Part shown: positions 21,857 to 34,600 of the stretch, one piece after another
How the letters are laid out: each line of letters begins with the position of its first letter
Position numbering within the stretch: the stretch's first letter is position 1
Origin: Mesorhabditis belari
Taxonomy: Eukaryota > Nematoda > Chromadorea > Rhabditida > Rhabditidae
DNA length: 64,000 bases
NCBI GenBank assembly: GCA_958450365.1
Contig: CAUEEP010000742.1
Coordinates: 4,755,001 to 4,819,000 of the forward strand
Direction: 5' to 3'
Program-made: the position numbers and the translations under genes
Notes under the pieces: generated by a model
The model's input: only the letters and a program-made list of their open reading frames with translations
Told to the model about the DNA's origin: nothing
Databases searched by the model: none

Positions 21857-24800
21857 ATGCTACCAGCAAACTCGAATCAACAATCACAGGGTTCTTCATC
21901 GGGATGGGGTGTTTCGTCGCTCGGATCGCAGACACCCGGCACATCAAGGTTTGAGGGAAATTATTGAAATTGCATAGACAAATCGAGATATTAATGAATA
22001 TTACTATAGAAAAGTGAAATATCAATGACACGAAAAATAAGCACAATTTTTGAAAAGTTGTGGGAGTGGGACAAATGCGACCTTTTTTTTGCGCACCTTT
22101 TTTGCGCACCTTGCCCATTAGCGCACCTTTTTTCGCGTTTTAAAAAAGCTCTAAAAAGCTAATATTAACCAATTTCTATTCCAAAAGCCGTTTTTTCTAG
22201 GTAATTTTAGGGCGTAGAATCGAAATTTTGACATATCAGAGCTTGTGGAAACAAACGGACGGAGTTATACAAAGAGAAAGATCGACAATTTCCTGTAATT
22301 TGATCTAGCCGTTTTGTCTTTCAAATTGGTTCCACACGCTCTGTTATGTCAAAATTTGAATTCGACACCCTCAAATTACCTAGAAAAACAACATTTGGAA
22401 TAGAAATTGGTTAATATTAGCTTTTAGGGCTTTTTTAAAACGCGAAAAAAGGTGCGCTAATGGGCAAGGTGCGGAAAAAAAGGTCGCATTTGTCCCCACA
22501 ATTTTTGAAAAGTTGTTAAAAAATTTTCAGCGAAAAACGTGTTATGCGTTATTGACTTAAAGAAGCGACGGTAAAGATATTCAGTCAAAGACCTGAATAT
22601 TCGGAATATAAAAGAAAAAATAACATTATTTTGCGCAATTAGCATTTAATCAAATATCAATAATGAATTTTTGTTCTTGCCTTGTCTTACTTTCGGAATT
22701 TTTTTAAGGCAAACCCGAGCAAGACAAGTGGCACCTTCCTTGCCTTGCCCTTGCTTCTTGCCTGGCGGGTTTTTTGGCACAACCCTGTAAACAATTTGTG
22801 CTATTATTAGGTTGAGGAAAAAGTAATGTCGGTTTTGAATTCCCGTTGTTGGCGATTTTCGAGTTATTTCTTATGCGATTTTTTTAAAATAGATTTCAGC
22901 TAGACACTCTATACTTTCATATTATATTTGACTTTTACAAATTTTTACAAAATTAACAATATTTTCAGGTACAAAATGCAAGGGGAAAAGTTTCGACTTC
23001 GAGCCGCTTTGTGGTATGATTTTAAACAAGGAAAATCCCCGGCTGAATCGCATCGGACAATCATTGAAGTTTTTGGAGTAGACAGCATTCGCGAAAGACA
23101 ATGCCAAATATGGTTTCAGCGGTTAAAAGATGGAAATAAAAATTCCCAAGACGAAGAACGGTCTGGACGACCCCAAGAGATTTCAGATGAGGATTTGCTT
23201 GATGCCATTGAACTCAATCCAACCATTACCACTCGAAACTGTCAACGCTGATCTTTATTCAAAACAGTTGATGAGGCTTTAAAGAAATTGGGCGTTCAAA
23301 CATCAGAAGTGCTATTTTTGCATGATAATGCAAAACCTCACACTGCAAAAATCACTCACCAAAAAATCGACGAGCTTGGTTGGAAACTTCTGCCCCACGC
23401 ACCTTATAGTCCGGACCTGACCCCATCAGATTATTTTTTGTTTCGGTCGTTGAAAAGTTTTCTTATGGGAGAAAAGTTCGAGAATCATGCACAGATCAAA
23501 AAAAGCAGTCGACACTTATTTTGGCTCGAAAACTCACCATTTTTTTGGAGGATGGGATCAGGGATTTGCGACAAAGATGGGAGCAAGTCATCAATAATAA
23601 TTGAGAATATCTCATTGATTGATGTGCGTTTGTTTATGTTTTTAGCAATAAACAGTTTTGTGGCAAAAACCGACATTACTTTTTCCTCAACCTAATAGGT
23701 TAGCAAGAAATTCTCGTTGTTCAAAATTGTGTAAACTGTTCTTGTCAACGCAATATACATACCGTAAATACTGTAATAGTACCCACTCCCATAATGACGG
23801 TGCGGAGTGTTGCGTAGTCTAGCTTTGAACGAGTTTTTCTCGACATTGGTATATGCTAGAATGCTCGCTTAGGTATCAAAAAATAGCTGAAATTCAGGGC
23901 TATTTTTTGATAAATAAACGCACATTGTAGCATAAACCAGTGTCGAGAAAAACACCTTCAAAGCTAGACTACGCAACACTCGGCACCGTCATTATGGGGG
24001 TGGGGTACTATTACAGTATTTACGGTGTATGTAGGTGCAAATTAGAATTGAATTCTTTATCCTTATCACTTTGACAACTAGGTGCAAATGCTTTGACCCC
24101 TTGAATTGAATCGAAAATAAATTCCCTAGATTTTGAAAGGGATCAAAAAATACATTACTATTTTTATTTTTCTAGAGCTTCTGAAATCGTCTCCTCCGGC
24201 AGTTTTTCGGCTCAATACCCGCCAATTCAACAACATCACCTCCACATGCAACCACCCACTCATCACCCCGATCAACAGAATTATATGGTAAATGGAAATA
24301 ATATGATATTAATATCTAGCTGAAATTTTAATTAACGAAACATTGGCTTTAGATTGGCGAACTCGGCACATCGAGTGGCCCTTTCATCTCCGATCAATCA
24401 CAACCAACCGGCGCCATTGGAAGCGAGGATAAACGGAAAGAGATTTATGGTGAAAATTTTAGAAAACTACTTGACTACTTGTTTTTTTTTGCTTCTAAAA
24501 CCCAAATTTCATAGTTTTAATTGAAAAATTCAGGCTACGATGCCCCTTTTCCGCTGTTCTCTTCTTGTTGGAGTCCATCGATGGATCCGCATAAACGATT
24601 TCGTTTAGCTGTCAGCTCCTTCATTGAAGAGTACAGTAATAAGGTTTTAAAAAAACTGCTTATAAAACCTTTAATAGAATGTTTCAGGTATCGATAGTTC
24701 AATTGGATGAGAGTTGCTCGGAACTGATGCTTCGATCCACTTTCGATCACCCGTATCCGGCCACCAAACTACTGTGGATCCCCGACTCGAAAGGGACTTT

Positions 24801-27063
24801 CCCCGATCTTCTCGCCACTTCCGGAGATTATTTGAGATTATGGAGGGTAAGGAATTACCATTCTTTCGATTTTCTTTTAAACTTAAACCATTTTCAGTTG
24901 GGAAGCGATGATGGAGCCACTCTCGAAGCTCTCCTAAATACAAATCGAACAGCTGAATACTGTGCTCCTTTGACAAGCTTTGATTGGAATGAGGTACTAA
25001 TTTTTAAAACAATTAGCTTAATAGCTATAGAAATATCAACAAACTTTCAGATTGATTTGAATTTGATCGGAACAAGCAGCATCGACACAACGTGCACCGT
25101 TTGGCAGCTAGAGGTGAGCGTTGAAAAGTGAAAAACAATCGAATTTTTCTTTCAGACAGGTCAAGTGATCGGTCAGACGAGAAATGGACGAGTCGATGGA
25201 TCGGTTAGGACACAGGTAGAGAAAGAAATTAATTCGATAACGAAGCAAAAGTTTAGTTGATCGCTCACGACAGTGAGGTATTTGACATTGCGTTTAGTCG
25301 ACACAGCAAAGATGTTTTCGCGTCAGTTGGTGAGTTGGGTGTTTGGAGGACTGTAAAGTACTAGGATTCGGTCTTATTACAGTAAGATCGAACACTGACT
25401 ACTAATCAAGCTAATCAGCATAAATACTTTTCGACATTCCGGCCTACTGGGGCCGCATCAGAGATACTGTACCTTAGATTCGCTAAACAAAACCCCATAA
25501 TTCAGTTATCTGCTTGTTATAAGTGTTATGAAGTTCTAAAAGTTCTAAAATGGCTCCTGATCCATACAATTCAGGTAACGATGGCTCGGTGCGAATGTTC
25601 GACTTGAGACACCTCGATCACTCGACAATCATTTATGAGGATGCGGGGGTAAGTAAGAAAAACTCTTTGTAGAGAGATTCAGCCGGAAATCCGCGCTTGT
25701 GACGACAATGATGGAAAACAGGGGAAAAACTACGTTACTGTAATGTAATGTGGATGGGAAAAACTGTAATGTGGATGAGTCAGATTTGAGTGGAATACAT
25801 TGAAAAACATCTATTGGGTTGGTCAATTGAAAACTGCGGGACTTTGAACTAAAATTTATTCAACATAAAACCATGAATTCATTCCAAATAGTTTCCATTA
25901 TTATTGACGACTTCTGCCCATTTTACAGGCAATTTGCGGCTTCCTCTTTCGAAGTAGGATTCTGGTTTGTGTATGAGACAAGTGTGAGACTCAAAAATGG
26001 AGGACTGGAGATGTCCCAGTTTGAGGACTTTCTTCAAAAGAAACCCATTTTGGTGTCAATAGAAAAGTTGTAGAGAATCAAAAATTAGGCTTATATCCAA
26101 ATTTCCAAAAAGATACACTTGGTAGTTTCGCTTAAAATGCAAGTTCTGTGAAAATTTGTAAATTTGGCATTTCTTGAAAACCAGTTTTTGAATCGTTCTG
26201 AAAATTTGGATATAAGCTTGATTTTTGATTCTCTACAACTTTTCCATTGACACCAAAATGGGTTTCTTTTGAAGAAAGTCCTCAAACTGTCACATATGAC
26301 AATAGCCGACAGTTTTCAATTCACCAACCCAATAGATCTGGATCTCAGCTGCCCTGGATCCCTGATACCCTGGATCCCTGAATCCCTGATCCCTGAATCA
26401 TTTAGGATTTTGTCCTGAATCGATATTCTCTTTAGAAACAACCACTCCTACGAATCGGCTGGAACAAACAGGACAACAACTATCTGTGCACGTTTGCCAA
26501 GGACTCTTCAGAGGTCAGTGAAACGACTAAAAACATGGATATTGCTATTTGTTGACATTGCTATTTATTTTAGGTTGTCTGTGTGGATACCCGTGTCCCT
26601 TGCACTCCGGTGGCTCGTCTCAGAAATCATCGAGCCCCAGTGAATGGAATCTCGTGGGCACCTCACTCAAGTTGTCATCTATGTACGGCTGGTGGGTTTC
26701 AAATTGAAAAAACAATCAAATCGACACTTAGCAATAAAATAAAGCTTTAAATTAGATAAGCAACATCAGAGGTAGATTCAAGGATGCTATTTTCCAGGTG
26801 ACGATTCGCAAGCCTTGATCTGGGACATTCACGAGCTTCCCCGACCCGTCGACGACCCGATTTTGGCCTATCAAGCAGCGGCTGAGGTTTATTGCTTTAA
26901 AAAAATAGTAAAAAATATCCTTGAAAGTTGTAAATCTTTTACTAATTCATCAAATTTGAAATAAACTTTCCTATTTGAGGTAAACCAAGTGCATTGGTCA
27001 GCGGCATTCCCCGATTGGATCAGCATCTGTTATAATAATCGCCTTGAAATTCTTCGCGTATGA
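21857..27063 (+). CDS. Second WD40 SWAN/DCAF7-family paralogue
   Basis: Fourteen exons give 434 aa: 21857-21948, 24176-24287, 24353-24449, 24534-24643, 24688-24846, 24898-24993, 25051-25113, 25156-25215, 25257-25329, 25575-25648, 26436-26513, 26574-26691, 26798-26886, 26980-27063. It adds an N-terminal low-complexity Ser/Gln/His-rich extension of about 95 residues (NSNQQSQGSSSGWG, IQQHHLHMQPPTHHPDQQ). The propeller follows, colinear with the upstream gene: [60 protein letters not shown], ending LEILRV. C. elegans has a second SWAN gene and this may be its counterpart. Intron 1 (2.2 kb) holds three insertions and intron 10 holds another. The last intron uses an unusual TTTGAG acceptor. Its weaker conservation suggests faster evolution than its neighbour. 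Confidence 0.9.
22062..22497. mobile_element. Foldback MITE family 1, copy 2
   Basis: The left end TGGGAGTGGGACAAATGC and the right arm match copies at 18055 and 59146. The right end is shortened (TTTGTCCCC). It is flanked by a 19-bp direct repeat, ACAATTTTTGAAAAGTTGT (22043-22061 and 22498-22516), instead of the usual 8 bp. It lies in intron 1 of the second WD40 gene. Confidence 0.85.
22807..23695 (+). mobile_element. Second mariner family, internally deleted
   Basis: An 889-bp element flanked by TA (22805-22806 and 23696-23697). The ends are TTAGGTTGAGGAAAAAGTAA and the complement. It encodes the transposase N-terminus (22976-23251, FRLRAALWYDFKQGKSPAES, ending at a stop) and a C-terminal piece (23264-23610) with LHDNAKPH and SPDLTPSDYFLF. 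The catalytic-core segment with the first Asp is missing. It is therefore non-autonomous. Located in intron 1 of the second WD40 gene. Confidence 0.93.
23761..24026. mobile_element. Foldback element family 2, copy 1
   Basis: Palindromic, with arms starting ACCGTAAATACTGTAATAGT and continuing through CATAATGACGGTGCGGAG and a GAACGAGTTTTTCTCGAC block. The related element lies at 27561-27901. The target duplication is not clear because complementarity continues into the flanks. Confidence 0.8.
25665..25812. repeat. Dispersed repeat, inverted partner of 2961-3095
   Basis: The reverse complement of the repeat upstream of the CaaX-protein gene, including GAGAGATTCAGCCGGAAATC and AAAACTACGTTACTGTAATG. 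It abuts the TA-flanked element at 25814. Confidence 0.6.
25814..26332. mobile_element. TA-flanked inverted-repeat element in WD40 gene intron
   Basis: The ends TTGGGTTGGTCAATTGAAAA and TTTTCAATTCACCAACCCAA are inverted and flanked by TA on both sides. The interior is itself palindromic (about 26010-26100 versus 26195-26290, with CCCATTTTGGTGTCAATAGA and its complement). It shares the TTGGGTTGG tip with the element at 6672. No intact transposase. Confidence 0.8.
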
Positions 27064-27560
27064 AAAGAAGAAATTTAGAAAAAAAAACTTTAATATGCAA
27101 TAAATATAATAATTCATATTATGAAGAAATAAATATTTATGTGAATGAACAAACAAACAAACAAACAAACAAACAAACAAACAAACAAACAAACAAAAGC
27201 GCTTGAACACATTCACGACGGTACGGCTCATCGGTGGACGATTATTTTTGTTTTTAAGGATTTTTTTTTGTTGCTTATTTCGCAGAAAGAAAGTTAACAT
27301 TGTATTAGTTTTCAAGAGGAGATTCAGCGCTATCGAATGCCTAGAATAGTTTAGTTTATCTTTGAAATTCTCATAAAAAACGGTTAACGATTGCGCTATG
27401 CTTAAAATACGGTCGTGTTAGCACAAAGCTTTCCCCAACCGTTCAACAGCAAGTAAAGGTTGATATCTGAAAAGTAATTCTTCGACTCGTTATCTTCGAC
27501 AATAATTGCTAAATGCCTTTTCAAAGTACCAAAAATAAACAAATTATTGATTAATTACAT

Positions 27561-27901
27561 ACCGTAAATAGTAATAGTACCCCACCCCCCACCCAGTAAG
27601 AGTTAGTTGAAGCAACTAACTCTTACTCTTAACTACCGTAAATACTGTAATTGGACCCCACCCCCCTCGTACAGTCACGTAGTCGCAAAAGTTTTTTAGT
27701 ATTTCATTTCTTTCAAAGCGCCCGTACTTTCAAAAAATGCGTCTTTGGTATCAAAAAATAGCCCTGAATTTCAGCTATTTTTTGTTAACTACGCGCGCAT
27801 TGTAGCATAAATCAGCGTCGAGAAAAACTCGTTCAAAGCTAGGCTACACAACACTCCGCACCGTCATTATGGGGGTGGGGTACTATTACAGTATTTACGG
27901 T
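27561..27901. mobile_element. Foldback element family 2, copy 2
   Basis: Begins ACCGTAAATAGTAATAGTAC and ends with GTACTATTACAGTATTTACGG. An internal second copy of the left tip (about 27637, ACCGTAAATACTGTAATTGG) suggests nested insertion or a partial duplication. Confidence 0.75.
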
Positions 27902-28123
27902 ATGATAAAATAAAGTGAAGCGAAAGTCAAAAGTTTTTGAGTGAAAAATATTTCTTCTCAACAGTTTATAGGTCAATTGGGCTTAAATCTCACAAAAACA
28001 TTCACAAATAAACATTAAAAATAAGGAAATAAGACAAAAATAGAGGTAAAAAAGTATTGTTTATTGAGAATGAGAATTGATTCATAAAGAAATTTCGAAA
28101 AATTCACGAGTAAGCATTAAAGA

Positions 28124-28459
28124 GGTGGAGGGGACAAATGCTACCTTTTTTTTGCTGGAAAAGGCCTTAGGAAAAGTCGTAGAGCTTCGAAAACGTTTTG
28201 ATAGAAGGGAATCGTATGCGTAGATTCAGAATTTTGACAAATCAGACCTCGCTGACACGTCAAAAGGCAAAAACTACGCAACTTAGCGCTTTTCCGCAGT
28301 TTTTGCCTTTTAGCCCAAATTTGACGTGTCAGCGAGGTCTGATTTGTCGAAATTCGGAATCTACGCATACGATTCCCTTATATGGAAATATTTTCGAAGT
28401 TCTACGGCCTTGCCTAAGGCCTTTTCCAGCAAAAAAAAGGTCGCATTTGTCCCACCCCC
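28124..28459. mobile_element. Foldback MITE, diverged relative of family 1
   Basis: The left end GGTGGAGGGGACAAATGC and right-end complement GGGGGTGGGACAAATGCG match family 1 tips, but the interior is different (GGAAAAGGCCTTAGG and GCGTAGATTC arms). Flanked by ATTAAAGA duplications (28116-28123 and 28460-28467). Confidence 0.85.
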
Positions 28460-28936
28460 ATTAAAGAGAGCAAACAACAAAAAAAGAAGTCAATATTGGT
28501 TAAGAAAATCGGAAATTATAATTGAAATTGGTAATTGAAGGCAAAAATTCCCATCAGTTCATTAAAATGACCATTTTTCTAGCGTAAGCAACAACAAAAT
28601 CATCAAAATCATTAGCTACGAACTTTAGTTTGTTTGGCCAGTTTCGGAATTTCTTTATGAATCAATATTCATTCAATAAACCATACTTTGTTTTACCTCT
28701 ATTTTGTCTTATTGCCTCATTTTTAATGTTTATTTGTGAATGTTACCCGGAGATCTAATCCCAATTGACCTTAAGCTGATCCAATCGAGAACTTTCATTC
28801 TTTCCGCAAAAAAATTCCACATGTATAGGTAAAATTTAAAGTTAAAAGATCAAAATATTCACGTTTGACACAGTAAATAAATATTTATGTGAAAAATATG
28901 ATTGAAATCATTGATCAGTCATTGATCAGTCATTGA

Positions 28937-30715
28937 TCAGTCATTGATCGTGTTCGGAGAGGGTAATTGAGGGAAGCTCGATCGAGTCTCTTTTTGAGGA
29001 TTTCGAGTTTTGAGTTGTCTAAATGCTTGCTGATATTTGGTTTTATTTTTCCTCAAGATTTACCTTCGGTACAGTGAATGTTCGATATAATGGCTCGCTG
29101 GTCGGAGCAGAGTTCGAGATGAATTCGTCGAGTTGAGCGTAGATTGACGGTCGACGGCCACCATTTGATGAAGGTTGAGGGTCTAAAAGGCTAAGCTTTA
29201 AAAAAAAAAAGTATAGCAGGCTTAATGATAATTAACAGTACTGCCAACGTTTAGATTTCCAAAAATCTCACCGGGCAATGGATTGTGAATAACGGATCCC
29301 CGTCGAGCACAGCAAACCGGACGAACTCCCGAGATATCCGACATACTTTGACCGCAAATCTGAACTTTAGGATTAAGATCAGAGTTGGCAAAAGAGGCAA
29401 ATTTCCAGGCCAAGCCAAGCCAAATGATTTTTACTCAATTCTATGTTAAAAAAGTAAAGTAAGGAAAAGAAACAAACCTCCCCAATCACGAGTGTCTCCT
29501 TGTTGAATCTCTCCAGTGGAGTTTCATCTAAATTGAAGCAATTTATGTGATTTATTCTTCACCAAACTTGATTCCACATTAATGTCACTATAGCTTGCTG
29601 CTTTCATATTCGAGGCTGGTCCTTGAAGGTTTAAATTCATCCGATTCAACCCCTAAAGCTTTAAGTTTTCCCTTGCACCCTGCAAACCAACTTGAGCAAT
29701 ATTGCTTGGTTGAGAGAGACGACGAATCTCAGAAATCACTTGGTCTCCTCGATTTCTGAAATTGATTGATTTGATTAATAGTAGAAATCAAAAAAAAACC
29801 TCTTTTGAAATAAGGCAATATTTGGTGTTTTGCGTACAATAATCGGAGAAGCTGGCGGAGAATTGGCTAATGGAATCGAGATGGGAACGTGGAGATGAAG
29901 GGATTCTATCTGAAAAGGCTCAAAGAGTCAGTGTTTTAATGTCAATTGTCTTGTGTTAATTGTCAAAACATAAAAATTGAAAGCCTTCACTAAAGCCTTA
30001 CTAAAGCCTTAAGAGATTCTTTAAAGTACCGGATTTCCTGGATTCACATCGACTCGTTTCCCCGTCTGTGGATTAATCGGAACAATGGTCGGCTGACATC
30101 GTGAAGAGCTGAATATTTATAGAAAATTGCACACTTTTAAATAAATTTACATGCTCATGACGAAATCTTTGTGATTCTTTGTGAGATTCGCTTGTTTCTC
30201 GAATTCTTCTAAACTTCGACGAGCTAAAGAAATCTTTTCATTGAGCTTTATAACTTGGTAAACCTTTGTTCTGCTTTGATGCCACTTGATAGGCCATTTG
30301 GGGGATATTCGTTTGTTGATTTGCCTATAGAAAAGAAATTAAACGATTAGTTTTTACAAAAGAAACAAACGTCAAAGTAGATATCGCCGGAGATCGCCGA
30401 GACTCGCCGTTTGTCAGAGAAATGCGTTTGTGAGTGACGGGGAAGTGATGGCGATGTCGAGTGGATCACTCGGCTTTCCGGGATTACAAGCTAAATGTTT
30501 TTTGTTACTTGTTGCTAATGTCTAAATGGCTAATGTCTAAAGCTAGTAACTTAAACTATCAGTATTTGGGGGACAATATGAGACATGAAATCATGATTTT
30601 CATTTTCTATAACAAAGAAAATTAAGTCGCAAAGAAAAGATTTTTAAAGGAGAACACACACCTCTTCTTTTCTGTATTTCTTCTTACTTTCGCGGAAATT
30701 CTCCGCTCGAATCAT
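28937..30715 (-). CDS. Unrecognised basic Ser/Pro-rich protein
   Basis: Twelve exons from ATG at 30715 to TGA at 28937 give about 335 aa. Clear blocks in order are MIRAENFRESKKKYRKEE (30715-30662), IPESRVIHSTSPSLPRHSQ (30490-30371), ARRSLEEFEKQANLTKNHKD, IVPINPQTGKRVDVNPGNP, VPISIPLANSPPASPIIVRK, RGDQVISEIRRLSQPSNIAQ, FNKETLVIGEICGQSMSDIS, RPVCCARRGSVIHNPLPD, RRPSIYAQLDEFISNSAP, and FRQLKTRNPQKETRSSFPQL. There is no signal peptide or membrane segment. The N-terminus is highly basic, and several S-P and R-x-x-S sites suggest a phosphorylated, largely disordered cytosolic or nuclear protein. I do not recognise the family. Joins are in phase throughout, which is the main evidence that the gene is real. 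Confidence 0.75.
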
Positions 30716-31675
30716 TTCTCTTCAAAAAGTTCTTCTAAATTCGAATTTCATTTGAAATGATTCACCTTAAAACATTCCCAAAAAATCAATTTCCTTCAAG
30801 ATCGATTCAAAGGGGAAACTTCTAAAAAAAATGAAATTCAATCAAACCAAAATGAAATGAAGAAATGAGTGTCCCGGTAAATTTCCCGGTTTCCCCTTGT
30901 CGATGTATTTCTTACATGCATCATTCGGATGAATGTCTTTCTGAATCATTGCTTTCACATTTTCCTTTTGCTTTTCATTTTCAAAATAGACCGATCGAAA
31001 TTGAAGAAATGTGATGAATGTTTTCTGATGAAAGTTGGCAAATGATAAAAATTACCCAAATCAGCCTGATAATCCTAGCCAAACTTACGTTCTTCTTTTG
31101 TGGGGATCTTTATGGGGTAACGATTTCTTGTTGTTTGATGGATGGAACCAAGTTAGTACCGATTCTAACTAAACCAAATACTAAATGCTCGACAAGTAGT
31201 TTGCTTTAGGAGAATTTGAATGAAAAGGTAAGCTAAATACATGCCGTAAAATGAACATTCTCAGTCGATTGAACATCAATGAACACCCCAAAACTCCCCG
31301 GGCACAAATTTACAGCTGAATATCTTTTTATACCATCTACAAAGCGAAAAGAAATCCCTGTATGAATGACTGGCGAGGTGTTCTTTTTGCGCGCGCCGCG
31401 TAATCGCTCTTCATCTGGCAAACCGCCCTGGTATAAGGTGCTTCCATTTTGGAATTCATAAAGTGAAAAGGAGCGACATTCAGATCCTTTATGTGCACTT
31501 GTTTAAGCAAAAATCAGCTCTAGATCCTTACTTTCTTTGACAGATTGCCTTCAGACTTCACAAATCACAACCGTACTTCAAATGATTGACAAAGTTAAAT
31601 CAATTATGTGTATCGAATCGAAAGTAACACTTTTGTTGACTAGAAGAATGATATTTTCAATAAAATTGACAAAAA
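30716..31675. other. Intergenic region between two minus-strand genes
   Basis: Promoter side of the Ser/Pro-rich gene and 3' side of the nuclear receptor. No exons seen. It contains the dispersed repeat at 31305-31450. Confidence 0.5.
31305..31450. repeat. Dispersed repeat, copy 2 of 2
   Basis: Same-orientation relative of 2193-2345. It shares AAATTTACAGCTGAATAT, GAGGTGTTCT and AATCGCTCTTCATCTGGCAA. Confidence 0.6.
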
Positions 31676-34600
31676 TTAACATCTCAATGGATCGATCAAC
31701 GATTGATCGCCGATCTCAAGACTTAAAATGTCGAAGAGTTGGAGAAGGGAGAGACGGTCGGCTCGCTCTTTTTGCAGGTTCTAAAAACTGATTTGTGTGC
31801 AGATTGGATTCAATTTGTCTCAAGAATGAGATCCACTCACCTCATTGTCCCTCAATATTTCCATTAGTTGAATAAGTCTCGGTGCATAGCATGGGACTTT
31901 CCACGTGTTCGTGTAATACTCGTGCATCTCCTCGGCCAGTCGCGCCTGAAATCTCTCTGCGATCAGCAGCGTCGACTCGGAAACGGCTAAGCCTGAATTG
32001 ATGTTGACATTATTTATTTATATTATTGATAAAAGCACCTTTCAAATCCCAAAGCGTCATCCCCAACAGAAAAGCCAATTCCATATGTGTGGCGCACATG
32101 TCGAACATCGGCCTCGCGATCGCCTCGATCACTGTCACCGTTGATTTAACAAAGTTGCTGAAAACAGAATCTATCATTACCCTATAAAGAATTTCTGTCT
32201 TGTTTTAACCTATTGTCATTCCTAGTTTCTAGCTCTGAGTATTTCAAAACCTATCTTAACTAGAGCATGATTCATATTCAAAACATCATTCTATTCATAA
32301 CACAAGTACAAACTTGCTATTTGAAAACCATTAGAAAGCAAAATTTTTTGCAAAATTCAGCGTTTTCTAAGACAAAAAGTACGGGTTTTTAAGATTTTAC
32401 GTGCTTTTTACAAACCTTTGCAATGTTTGCCAGGACGGGATTTCTTTTGGGAATTGACTCTTTTTGGCTGAGACGGCCTTTTTCCCGATGATCATCACCT
32501 CAAATTTTTTATTGTTTTAAAAGATGCAAATATAATCTTGAAACCTGTTCACTGAAAACATCCTCGCCGAAAGCCTCGAGTGATTCGACCACATTCAACA
32601 AACGATGGATCGAACACCAACAGTTGCGGAGGATTTTGATCTGAAAATTTAAACTAAACTTAGATTTTCTTCTAGCAAACCTTGTCCTGAAAATCGATTA
32701 TCCCAAAATCTTTTATGTACTGCATCCATTGGGCCACATCGACTAACACACGGGTCCAATAGCCACCAATTTGGTTGATGTCCAGGATTTCCAAAATCTG
32801 AAAAGGAGTCAATTACAAGAAAGGTTCATGATTCAATTAGCCACAGCACTACAAGACCAAGACCACTTCTGTATCTGTATAAGCGATATCTCAAAGATTT
32901 ACCTGTAGTTCGGGATCGGGCGTCTTGAGTGAGTAGGTGGCCATGGCTAACTGGTGAATGCCCGTCAGATCGCTTCGACTCTCGAGTGGATGAAACTGGA
33001 AAGTTCAACTGTTGCAATGATTTAGCTATCTTCTTCCAACAATATGATCATAAATCAATCAGCTTACCGTCTTGAAAATCTCGATGAGTTTCTGGGCAAG
33101 CGATTTACATTCGACGGAGATTTTCGTCGCCGGAACGCTTGTCGATATTGAGGAGGATGAGGAGGAGGGCGGGTTGAAGGGTTCCTGCAATTGAATTGGG
33201 TATTCAAAGGTTGAGAAATTTTATCGAAATAGTAAATTGCCAAGTTTTGAAATCCTTTTTTCTACCTGCATTGTTTCAGGTTTTGGCGACGAGGTCTCAA
33301 TCTTGAGCTCTTTTTTCACGCGAATCTTCGGCTCTTCTCCTTGAAAATCGCCGTCTTTCGGGTAAACGACATCTAAAAAAAGAAATTTCGTGATTCATTA
33401 AGCTAAAGATTATTTCAATTTTATTGTTTTGCGGCCTAAGTTCACAGTTCCAGTGCCTAAGTTCCAAAAAACAATCACAAGTTTCAAAAACGACTCACTA
33501 TCCGGTGTCATCCCCGCTTCGATACACTTCTGAAATCTGCAATAACGACACAAATATCGAATCTCTAAAAAATTTCTTGTAAAATTTACTTTTGTATTAT
33601 AAAACCTTTTGATATAATGCATTTCTTCGAGAATCTCCGACACGGATATTCCTTTTTGAGGACGATAGTTCTGAAAAGAGCATCAATAAGTTAAACAAGT
33701 TCCAGACTATGCTTGAAATATGATAAACATCTCTCTGACACATTGGAATCCTATCGAGTGTGCAAGAAAGCGTACGTGTGTGCCAGCATAAAGTACAGGC
33801 TAGCTTTGACATGAATTAAGCCTGATAAATGTCAAACAAATCTACCTCCTGAAGAAAGCAGCACAAGCCCGACAAGAGAGTACTCCAAAATGAATCCCGT
33901 GCGCTTTTTGCTCACAGATTATACAATCACCATGGGAAGTTGAGGGCTGAAATGGAGATTGAATTTTAGGAATTTTAAAGGCACTTTTTCGTGAAAGCAT
34001 TTCCGAGGTTCAGAACTTGAATCTGTTTCAATGCAATTGCTTCATTCAATTGCTTCATTCATTGCAATTGCTTCATTCAATTGCTTCATTCATTGCAATT
34101 GCTTCATTCGAAACATGCTCAAAGTTCAAGTAAGATCTAGTCAAAAAGATAAAGTTTATAGAAAAGAAGTGTCTCTTGAAGGAAATATTAGGTTGTCCAG
34201 TTATGAATGCGCGCCTGCTCTTGAACAGCGTACCTTAGGGCTATACAATTTTATCAAAACCTATTCTCTATATGTTGTTCAAGATTTCTTATTTATTACA
34301 ACTTTTCGTGTTTTTGACGTTAAACTAATTCATTTTTGATTTAATTTCCGTGTTTAAATGACCGAGACGAAGTTTCGTCATCGTGCCAGTCTTTGTTATG
34401 ACTTCAAATTGGGCAAAAATGCCGTTGAATCCCATCGAACAATCTTTGCAAAACAGAACAATCCCTCAAAACAAGCCAATTTTTACGCGGAGGGAATTCA
34501 TTCTTTGCATGGAAGATGGAAACAAATAATGTTAACAAATGGTGAATATATTGTTGATTGAGCTGTTAAACTGTTGGTTTTAAAATAAAGAGTTGTTATC

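Larger units (their letters stand above)
27064..28936. other. Intergenic repeat block
   Basis: Between convergent genes. It holds a (CAAA)n array at 27147-27196, a family 2 foldback (27561-27901), a family 1-related foldback (28124-28459), and A/T-rich filler. Two diverged copies of the GAACATTCACAAATAAACATTAAAA region (about 27990-28060 and, inverted, 28690-28745) also occur. No exon chain was found. Confidence 0.6.

Noticed and set aside
28141..28538. Similar peptides on both strands (RRFRI..TNQTSLTRQ) suggesting a duplicated gene
   Set aside because: They are the two arms of a foldback element, so each strand reads the same sequence. No gene.
33720..33835. Minus-strand block with several Cys (ACTLCWHTRTLSCTLDRIPM) considered as the second zinc-finger exon of the NHR
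   Set aside because: It cannot be joined in phase. Splicing past it joins the first finger directly to TIVLKKEYPCRRFSKKC, which restores the standard receptor domain.
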